Part shown: piece by piece, positions 7,040 through 11,667 of the stretch
Layout of the letters: each line of letters opens with the position of its first letter
Numbering within the stretch: the stretch's first letter is position 1
Assembly: GCA_033764265.1 (NCBI GenBank)
Contig: JANRJB010000236.1
Span: forward strand, 1 to 18,743
Source of the DNA: VGEM01 sp033764265
Lineage (GTDB): Bacteria; Pseudomonadota; Alphaproteobacteria; Rhodospirillales; Rhodospirillaceae
Direction of reading: 5' to 3'
DNA: 18,743 nucleotides
Made by a program: the position numbers and the translations under genes
Notes under the pieces: generated by a model
The model's input: the letters and a program-made list of their open reading frames with translations, nothing else
What the model was told of the DNA's origin: nothing
The model's database searches: none

Positions 7040-7056
7040 GGCGCCGAGTCCGCGCC
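7040..7056. repeat. Hairpin repeat locus 3: single unit between hicA and hicB
   Basis: GGCGCCGAGTCCGCGCC on the plus strand, one loop base off consensus; its last base is the last base of the hicA stop codon. In the minus-strand mRNA it would fold as a short hairpin between toxin and antitoxin reading frames. Confidence 0.8.
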
Positions 7057-7256
7057 TAGTCCTTCAGCTTGAACCCGACCGCGCGCTCAATGCTGCGCAT
7101 CGTGCCCGATTTCAGGTCACCGGAGTGCATCGGCACCTGGGTGAGGCGGCCGTCGGGGTGCTTCAGCGTGATGTGGCTGCCGCGCTGACGGTCGATCCGG
7201 AACCCGGCGGCTTCCAGCGCCCTTACCGCGTCTTTCGCCGAAATCGTCCGCCCCAT
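7056..7256 (-). CDS. hicA: HicA family toxin (mRNA interferase)
   Basis: 66 aa, the usual size. HicA toxins bind and cleave mRNA through a small double-stranded RNA-binding fold. The sequence is canonical: SAKDAVRALEAAGFRIDRQR, then GSHITLKHPDGR with active-site candidate H28, and VPMHSGDLKSGTMRSIER at the C-terminal half. ATG 7256 has a weak GGAG about 10 nt upstream. It is the first gene of the minus-strand cassette, before hicB, which is the typical hicA-hicB order. A strong promoter candidate with -35 at 7306-7311 and -10 at 7283-7288 drives it. As prophage cargo it could stabilise the prophage or act in phage defence. The active-site His and GSH motif are intact, so the toxin is probably functional. 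Confidence 0.93.
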   Translation of the reverse strand: MGRTISAKDAVRALEAAGFRIDRQRGSHITLKHPDGRLTQVPMHSGDLKSGTMRSIERAVGFKLKD

Positions 7257-7270
7257 GTCCGCCGCTCCAT

Positions 7271-7338
7271 TTGTATATCACTTGTATATAAAAACAAGCG
7301 CGCCGGGTCAAGGGAAAAGTATATCAATTCGATATAAT
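7271..7338. promoter_or_regulatory. Divergent hicA / 7353-gene control region with repeated GTATATMA boxes
   Basis: Minus strand: TTGACC (7306-7311), 17 bp, TATACA (7283-7288), a near-consensus promoter for hicAB. Plus strand: perfect TATAAT at 7333-7338 without a good -35. Boxes: GTATATCA 7273-7280, GTATATAA 7284-7291, GTATATCA 7319-7326, and an inverted TATATC-N5-GATATA (7320-7336). The first two lie 11 bp apart, one helical turn. They overlap the hicA -10 and the forward -10, so HicB binding is the natural guess. Confidence 0.65.
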
Positions 7339-7352
7339 TATGGCTTTGAAAA

Positions 7353-7658
7353 ATGGCTCGAAACCGCGAAAAACCAGCGCCCAAAGATATCCCGATCCGC
7401 ACCTCGCTCCAGGGCCGGGTTGGTCGCCGCCGCGACGTGGAGGCGATCCGGGCCGAGGCCTGGCGCGCGCACGGCGCGCTGGCGATCCCGGCCAGCGACC
7501 CGCGCCTGACCTTCACCGAGCGGCTGGCGATCGAGGCGGCCGGCACGCGCATTTACGGCCCGCGACAAACGTCTTCGCGCCCTGATGTTGCGCCGGGTCC
7601 GCGCCCTGATGTGGCGCCGGGTCCGTGCCCTGGTGTGGCGCCGGGTCCGCGCCGGTGA
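7353..7658 (+). CDS. Small early phage protein, unknown, with repeat-encoded C-terminus
   Basis: 101 aa. Residues 1-75 (MARNREKPAPKDIPIRTSLQ, RRDVEAIRAEAWRAHGALAI, LTFTERLAIEAAGTRIYG) form a basic N-terminus and helical part of no family I know. Residues 76-101 are three RPDVAPGP-type units from the 24-bp repeats at 7576-7647. The gene starts about 15 nt after a perfect TATAAT (7333-7338), so its transcript would have almost no leader. A frame-shifted ORF from 7340 is a shadow. It resumes the rightward operon after the cargo cassette and overlaps the next gene start at GTGA. Confidence 0.55.
   Translation: MARNREKPAPKDIPIRTSLQGRVGRRRDVEAIRAEAWRAHGALAIPASDPRLTFTERLAIEAAGTRIYGPRQTSSRPDVAPGPRPDVAPGPCPGVAPGPRR
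7576..7653 (+). repeat. Hairpin repeat locus 4: three 24-bp units
   Basis: Units 7576-7599, 7600-7623 and 7624-7647, then a final CGCGCC. Each runs CGCGCCCTGATGTKG or a close variant, then CGCCGGGTC. Read in the APGP frame here, but in the GAGS frame at loci 1 and 2. They precede the stop of the 7353 gene and the GTG of the next gene. Confidence 0.9.
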
Positions 7659-7930
7659 CTCGCTTGGAGCCCTGGCTGCGCTGCGCCCACGCCGGCTGCG
7701 CGGCCTATGGGTGCTTCGGCTTCAGGGTGGCCGAGGGCCATCCGGCGCGCGTGAGCGAGTCCGATGCATCGGGTGGGCGCGCCGGGTCGGCGTGGTACTG
7801 CGCCGCCCACCGCGCCGAGGGCGAGGCGCTGTTGAGGGCGGAGGTTGCTCCGGCCGCATCGGTCGCGCCGGATTCTCGTTATGGCGCCGGGTCCGCGCCG
7901 CATCGCGCGCAACAAGGCTCGCTGTTCTGA
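7655..7930 (+). CDS. Small Cys/His-rich (putative zinc-binding) protein with C-terminal clamp-motif candidate
   Basis: 91 aa from GTG 7655 (GTGA overlap with the previous stop, the same junction style as at 1571). The N-terminal half has LRCAHAGCAAYGCFGF and WYCAAHRAEGEALL, giving four Cys and two His suitable for one structural zinc. Near the C-terminus GAGSA is encoded by a single hairpin repeat. The protein ends AQQGSLF; QGSLF at the extreme C-terminus matches the beta-clamp-binding pentapeptide (compare the C-terminal QLGLF of E. coli Pol II). It lies directly before the helicase gene, so a replication accessory role fits. Family not recognised; zinc and clamp binding are inferred from motifs. 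Confidence 0.65.
   Translation: MTRLEPWLRCAHAGCAAYGCFGFRVAEGHPARVSESDASGGRAGSAWYCAAHRAEGEALLRAEVAPAASVAPDSRYGAGSAPHRAQQGSLF
7883..7899 (+). repeat. Hairpin repeat locus 5: single unit
   Basis: Exact GGCGCCGGGTCCGCGCC near the 3' end of the zinc-binding protein gene, just before its QQGSLF terminus. Shorter matches to its left half (GCGCCGGGTC) occur at 7300-7309 and around 7779. Confidence 0.85.
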
Positions 7931-7939
7931 GGGTGTGAC

Positions 7940-9610
7940 GTGAGCGGTGACGATCCCGACCCCCGGCCCCAGGACTCCCGCGGCGACCTGTTCGGCGCGG
8001 ATGGCGCGCAATCGGAGTCCGACATCGACGCGCGGCTGCAGGCGGCCGCGGTGTCGGGCGTGGCGGCCATCCGCCAGGCGCTGGAGACGGCGCGGCCGTG
8101 GACGCCGCTGGACCTGGAGATGGCGCGGCTCGAGCGCAACGACAAGGGCAACGCGATGCGCATGGCGCGGCGCTTCAAGGACCGCGCGCTGTACGTCAAG
8201 GGCGTGGGCTGGCACGGCTGGGCGCGCACCCACTGGGACTTCGCGCGCGGCGCCGAGATCGCCGCCCAGACCGCCGCCGCCGTGCAGGACGCGATGATGG
8301 CCGAGGTCAAGGCGCTGATCGCCGCCGGCCGCTGGCCCAACGAAAAGCCCGCCGACTTCGACAAGCGGATCGGCGCGGCGTTCGGCTGGGCGATCCAGTC
8401 GGGCAACGCCCACCGCCGCGACGCCATGCTGACCTGGGCGCGGCCCGATCTGACCGTGCTGCCCGACGAGATGGACTCTGTGCCGCTGTTGTTCAACTGC
8501 GCCAACGGCACGCTCGACCTGACCGACCCGGCGCGGGTGAAGCTGCGCAAGGCGCGGCCCGCCGACCTGATCAGCCGGGCAAGCCCGGTGCGGTACGACC
8601 CCACCGCGCGCTGCCCGCAGTTCGACGCGTTCATGGCCCGCATCCTGCCCGAGTTGGAGGTGAGACTGTTCGTGCAACGGTGGGCCGGATACCTGCTGAC
8701 CGGCGACACCTCGGAACAGGTGGTGGCGCTGTGGCACGGCGAAGGCGCCAACGGCAAATCGACCCTGGCGGATTTGATGAAGTTCATCCTGGCCGACTAC
8801 GCCAAGACGGTGGCGTTCGCCAGCCTGGTGCGCGGCGACCGCTCGCGCGGGGGAAGCGAGGCGACGCCCGACATCGCGCGGCTGCGCGGCGCGCGCGCGG
8901 CGTTCGCGTCCGAGCCCGAGCACAACGTCAGCTTCAGCGAGGGGCTGATCAAGAGCCTGACCGGCGAGGCGTCGATCGTCGCGCGGCATCTGAATCAGGA
9001 GTTCTTCGAGTACACGCCGCGCTTCAAGATCACGCTGTCGTTCAACACCAAACCCAAGGTGGTGGGCGCGGACCTGGGCATCTGGCGGCGCCTGCTGCTG
9101 GTGCCGTTCGGCGTGATCATCCCGAAAGAGGACCGCGACAAGCAGTTGCTCGACAAGCTGAAGGGCGAGGCCGCCGGCGTGCTGAACTGGATGCTCGACG
9201 GCTATCGTGCGTGGCGCGACAGGGGGCTTGCGCCGCCCGCCGCCGTCGTCGCCGCGACCGACGAATACAAGGCGGAGTCCGACCCGATCGGCCTGTTCAT
9301 CGCCGACGCGGTGGAAATCGGCCGGGTCGAGGACGAGCTGGAAGCCGGCGTGGCGTTCCGCGCCTATCAGGCGTGGTGCCGGGCCAACGGACAGTTCCCG
9401 TTCGGACAGACGGGCTTCGGCCGGCGCTTCGGCAAGGCGTTCCACAAGGACCGCTCCAGCACGCACGGGCGCATCGTCTACTTCGGCGCGGTGCTCAAGC
9501 CCGAATGGCGGCCGCGCGACGGCGGCGGATACGGGGGCGATGCGCCGCCGCCCGATCCGGCGGCCTACGGCGGCGACGGCGACGGCGGCTATCACGGGCC
9601 GCTGGAGTGA
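7940..9610 (+). CDS. P4/D5-type phage DNA helicase-primase family protein (SF3 helicase)
   Basis: 556 aa. ATP-driven replicative helicase of the phage/plasmid primase P4 family. Residues about 150-250 fit the D5_N-type region (VPLLFNCANGTLDLTDPARV, ASPVRYDPTARCPQFDAFM). The SF3 AAA+ domain has Walker A G267-EGANGKST275, an acidic AFASEPEHN as Walker B-like region, TLSFNTKPKV as sensor and RLLLVPFGVIIP with the arginine. A C-terminal winged-helix region (FGQTGFGRRFGKAFHKDRSS) may bind origin DNA. The Gly-rich tail is low complexity. GTG 7940 has GAGGG 6 nt upstream. There is no CHC2 finger, so priming probably comes from the 1836 protein. The iteron region that follows immediately (9850-10057) is the natural origin for it. 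Confidence 0.9.
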   Translation: MSGDDPDPRPQDSRGDLFGADGAQSESDIDARLQAAAVSGVAAIRQALETARPWTPLDLEMARLERNDKGNAMRMARRFKDRALYVKGVGWHGWARTHWDFARGAEIAAQTAAAVQDAMMAEVKALIAAGRWPNEKPADFDKRIGAAFGWAIQSGNAHRRDAMLTWARPDLTVLPDEMDSVPLLFNCANGTLDLTDPARVKLRKARPADLISRASPVRYDPTARCPQFDAFMARILPELEVRLFVQRWAGYLLTGDTSEQVVALWHGEGANGKSTLADLMKFILADYAKTVAFASLVRGDRSRGGSEATPDIARLRGARAAFASEPEHNVSFSEGLIKSLTGEASIVARHLNQEFFEYTPRFKITLSFNTKPKVVGADLGIWRRLLLVPFGVIIPKEDRDKQLLDKLKGEAAGVLNWMLDGYRAWRDRGLAPPAAVVAATDEYKAESDPIGLFIADAVEIGRVEDELEAGVAFRAYQAWCRANGQFPFGQTGFGRRFGKAFHKDRSSTHGRIVYFGAVLKPEWRPRDGGGYGGDAPPPDPAAYGGDGDGGYHGPLE

Positions 9611-9622
9611 GGGGAGGGGGCG

Positions 9623-10099
9623 ATGCGTCCACGCAATCCTTGTAATTCACAGCTTGCAAACCAGCCACGGGCGCTGCATCAAGTTGCTGGCTGCTTCGGG
9701 CGTCACACCGAAGTTCGATCAATGAACAGGTGTGACCCGATGTTCCCCGCCGCTCCCGCCGCATTGCCGTGCCCGCGCCGCCGCGCCGCGACTCCGTTTT
9801 CGGGGCCGTTCCGCCGGCCGGCGCCACAATTCCAAGTCTTTGATCCTCAAGAAAACCTGAACAGTTCAACTGTTCAGCCTGAAGGGTTGAAATCAAAACC
9901 CTTCAGCCCGGTTTTCTGTCGTCCGCTCAATCGTTTGCGCGAACAGGCTGAAGGGTCTGAAGGGTGCGCGCCATTCAATCCCATGCGCGCGCGCACGCGC
10001 GCACGCACGCGGGATGCTCCGCCGGCGACAACCGTTCGAACCGTTCAGACCGTTCAGTCCCCGCTTTCCTCCCCCCGTGCCGCACAGGTGTCGTCATGA
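9623..10099 (+). CDS. Doubtful ORF spanning the iteron region
   Basis: 158 codons. For it: GGGAGGGGG (9612-9620) sits just before ATG 9623, and its stop overlaps the next ATG in ATGA, both operon-like. Against it: third codon positions lack the strong GC bias of the neighbours, the protein is low complexity (RTRARTR, TVRTVQTVQS), and much of it is made of iterons and a Pu/Py tract. As in lambda O, an origin can lie inside a gene, but I favour a mostly non-coding origin region. Confidence 0.25.
   Translation: MRPRNPCNSQLANQPRALHQVAGCFGRHTEVRSMNRCDPMFPAAPAALPCPRRRAATPFSGPFRRPAPQFQVFDPQENLNSSTVQPEGLKSKPFSPVFCRPLNRLREQAEGSEGCAPFNPMRARTRARTRDAPPATTVRTVQTVQSPLSSPRAAQVSS
9850..9917. repeat. Nested inverted repeats
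   Basis: Outer arms AGAAAACC (9850-9857) and GGTTTTCT (9910-9917). Inside: CTGAACAGTT/AACTGTTCAG (9857-9866 and 9868-9877, one-base centre) and CTGAAGGGTT/AACCCTTCAG (9879-9888 and 9897-9906, 8-nt loop). All arms pair perfectly. Could extrude as cruciform or bind a dimeric protein. Confidence 0.85.
9983..10011. repeat. 29-nt alternating purine-pyrimidine tract
   Basis: Uninterrupted alternation of purine and pyrimidine, mostly GC with some AC steps, between the two iteron groups. Such tracts favour Z-DNA under negative supercoiling. Confidence 0.75.
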
Positions 10100-10746
10100 G
10101 CGCAACCGCCCGCAAAGCCGAGACCACGCCGCTGATCGAGGTCGAGGCCGAGTCCTTCCTGCATTGGGTCTATCAGCGCCAGCGCGCCGACGTGGTGATC
10201 GAACACGGCGTCGGGCTGTACCGGGTCGAGCGCGCGGTGGACCGCGGGTTCGCGGGCTCGATGATGAGCGACAGCGCGGCGATGGTGGAGGCGGGCGCGG
10301 TCGGCGGCACGGCGCCGGCCTCGGCCACGGCGCTGCATCCCGATGCCGAGACCACGCACGAGGCGGTGCGGCGGCTGCGTCCCGATCTGCGCGATCTCGT
10401 GATCAATCACGCCAAGGCGGGCCTGCGCCCCGACTGGGCCGAGGGCAAGCGCACGCGCCTCATTCCGGTGCGGCGCGCCGGTGGCGACGTGAAAGTCGAG
10501 TTCGACAAGGACGGACGGCCGTGGCGGTGTCCGGTCGAAGTGATCAACCATCCGGCGCACATCACGTTCCGCCGCGACGTGTACCTGATGTGGTTTGAGA
10601 CGGTGGCGGAACTTGTCCTGGTGCTGCGCCCGCGGCTGGTGGCCCATGCGCTCGGTCCGCCGTCGTGTTCGCCGATGCCGTGGCGCGACGACTGGCGCGA
10701 GACCCGGTACGGCTTGACGCTGCGAGAAAAGTTTGGTATCCGCTGA
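10096..10746 (+). CDS. Phage protein of unknown function in the position of a late regulator
   Basis: 216 aa from ATG 10096. Visible parts: VEAESFLHWVYQRQRADVVI near the N-terminus, a central HEAVRRLRPDLRDLVINHAK helix region, basic KRTRLIPVRRAGG, and PAHITFRRDVYLMWFETVAE toward the end. I recognise no domain, TM helix or signal peptide. It is the last gene before a strong terminator and the packaging operon, the place where lambdoid phages encode Q-type antiterminators. A late-transcription role is therefore a positional guess, not a sequence finding. Codon use is typical of the phage backbone, so it is a real gene. Confidence 0.75.
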   Translation: MSATARKAETTPLIEVEAESFLHWVYQRQRADVVIEHGVGLYRVERAVDRGFAGSMMSDSAAMVEAGAVGGTAPASATALHPDAETTHEAVRRLRPDLRDLVINHAKAGLRPDWAEGKRTRLIPVRRAGGDVKVEFDKDGRPWRCPVEVINHPAHITFRRDVYLMWFETVAELVLVLRPRLVAHALGPPSCSPMPWRDDWRETRYGLTLREKFGIR

Positions 10747-10762
10747 AACACTGAGACGAACA

Positions 10763-10796
10763 CCGCCCGCGCCGCAACGCCGGGCGGTTTTCTTTT
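10763..10796 (+). terminator. Rho-independent terminator after the early/replication operon
   Basis: CCGCCCG (10763-10769) and CGGGCGG (10781-10787) form a 7-bp GC stem with an 11-nt loop, followed by TTTTCTTTT (10788-10796). It lies 16 bp after the stop of the 10096 gene and separates early from late transcription unless antiterminated. Confidence 0.85.
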
Positions 10797-10860
10797 GTGC
10801 ATCCCCCTGCCACCCGCACCGACCCGCGCGCCCCAGGCCAACCGCGGGCCTCGCACGAAA

Positions 10861-10983
10861 GTTGCGGGTCCTTCCTCGCCCTTTTCCGCAACACGGGTCG
10901 CGGAGGCGCGGGGGTGGGGTAGTTTGCGCGGGTTTTTTCCGAGTTGACAGGTTGACAGATCAAAGGGTTAGCGGTTGACGGCG
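10861..10983 (+). promoter_or_regulatory. Leader of the packaging operon with inverted repeat and TTGACA repeats
   Basis: GTTGCGG (10861-10867) and CCGCAAC (10886-10892) are a perfect inverted repeat. TTGACA occurs at 10944-10949 and 10952-10957, 8 bp apart, with TTGACG at 10975-10980. They look like -35 elements, but no good -10 follows at the right distance. They may be activator sites or a weak late promoter. Confidence 0.4.
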
Positions 10984-11016
10984 GCCCTGAGCGGCGAAAA
11001 CCGCGGGGTAGAAGCC

Positions 11017-11667
11017 ATGAGCGAGGCCGCGATCAGCCAGGCGGAGTTCGCCCGCCGCCACGGCGTCAGCCGGCAATACGTGAGCAAGCTGGTCGGCCAA
11101 GCGCGCCTGGTGATGGACGGCGACCTGATCCGCGTGCCCGAATCGGACGCGATCATCGGCAAGCCACACGACGACGCGCCCGCGCCGACCGGCGGCACCT
11201 ACAACGAACTGGCGCTGCGCAAGCTGGCGGCCGAGACCGAACAGGCCGAGCTGAAGCTGCGCCGCATGGACGGCACGCTGGTCGATCGTCGCGAAGTCGA
11301 GGCGGCGGTGGTGACCATCTTCGCCGACCTGAAGGACAAGTTGCTCGACGTGCCGGTCAAGATCGCCGGCAAGCTGATGGCGAAGCCGACCGAGCGCGAG
11401 GTGGCGTTCACGCTGCGCGAGGCGATCGAGGACGAACTGACCGTCTTCGCGCAGACCATCGCCGACAAGTTCCCGCGCCAGGACATCCGCGCAGAGCCAG
11501 GCCATGCCGAAATTCCGGAAATGGCTGGCGAACGCGACGCTGATCGTGACGCTGACGGTGGCGAAGGCGCTGACGCCCCCGCCACGCCGGCCGTTGAGCC
11601 AGTGGGCGGAACAGGAACGGATCCTGCCGGCGGAGGTGAGTTCGCGGCCCGGCCGCTGGTCGAATGA
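11017..11667 (+). CDS. Terminase small subunit, Nu1-like
   Basis: 216 aa. Recognises the packaging site and recruits the large subunit. Residues 6-48 (ISQAEFARRHGVSRQYVSKL, then LIRVPESDAIIG) form the N-terminal winged helix-turn-helix typical of Nu1-type TerS. Residues 60-150 (YNELALRKLAAETEQAELKL, RREVEAAVVTIFADLKDKLL) are helical, for oligomerisation. The C-terminal 50 or so residues are acidic low complexity (DADRDADGGEGADAP) and may contact TerL. ATG 11017 is preceded by GCGGGG; an upstream TTG start at 10975 is less likely. The gene overlaps the terL reading frame by up to 164 nt, much more than usual for phage gene pairs. Confidence 0.85.
   Translation: MSEAAISQAEFARRHGVSRQYVSKLVGQARLVMDGDLIRVPESDAIIGKPHDDAPAPTGGTYNELALRKLAAETEQAELKLRRMDGTLVDRREVEAAVVTIFADLKDKLLDVPVKIAGKLMAKPTEREVAFTLREAIEDELTVFAQTIADKFPRQDIRAEPGHAEIPEMAGERDADRDADGGEGADAPATPAVEPVGGTGTDPAGGGEFAARPLVE

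Larger units (their letters stand above)
9850..10057. other. Candidate phage replication origin with nine iteron-like boxes
   Basis: The 9-bp box ACCSTTCAG and close variants occur at 9857-9865(-), 9869-9877(+), 9879-9887(-), 9898-9906(+), 9948-9956(-), 9957-9965(-), 10031-10039(+, degenerate), 10040-10048(+) and 10049-10057(+). The first four form two palindromes; the others are tandem. The stretch 9830-9920 is AT-richer than the phage average. It lies directly behind the helicase gene, as origins often do. Function is inferred from layout only. Confidence 0.6.

Noticed and set aside
4854..7337. Open frame of 827 codons on the plus strand across the cargo cassette
   Set aside because: It is antisense to hicA, hicB, the 85-aa gene and the DUF6161-like gene, all of which have motifs and ribosome sites.
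7553..9595. 680-codon minus-strand frame opposite the helicase gene
   Set aside because: Shadow of the SF3 helicase gene; no domain-like pattern.
10861..10892. Second terminator after 10796
   Set aside because: The 7-bp inverted repeat has an 18-nt loop and no T-run directly after the stem.
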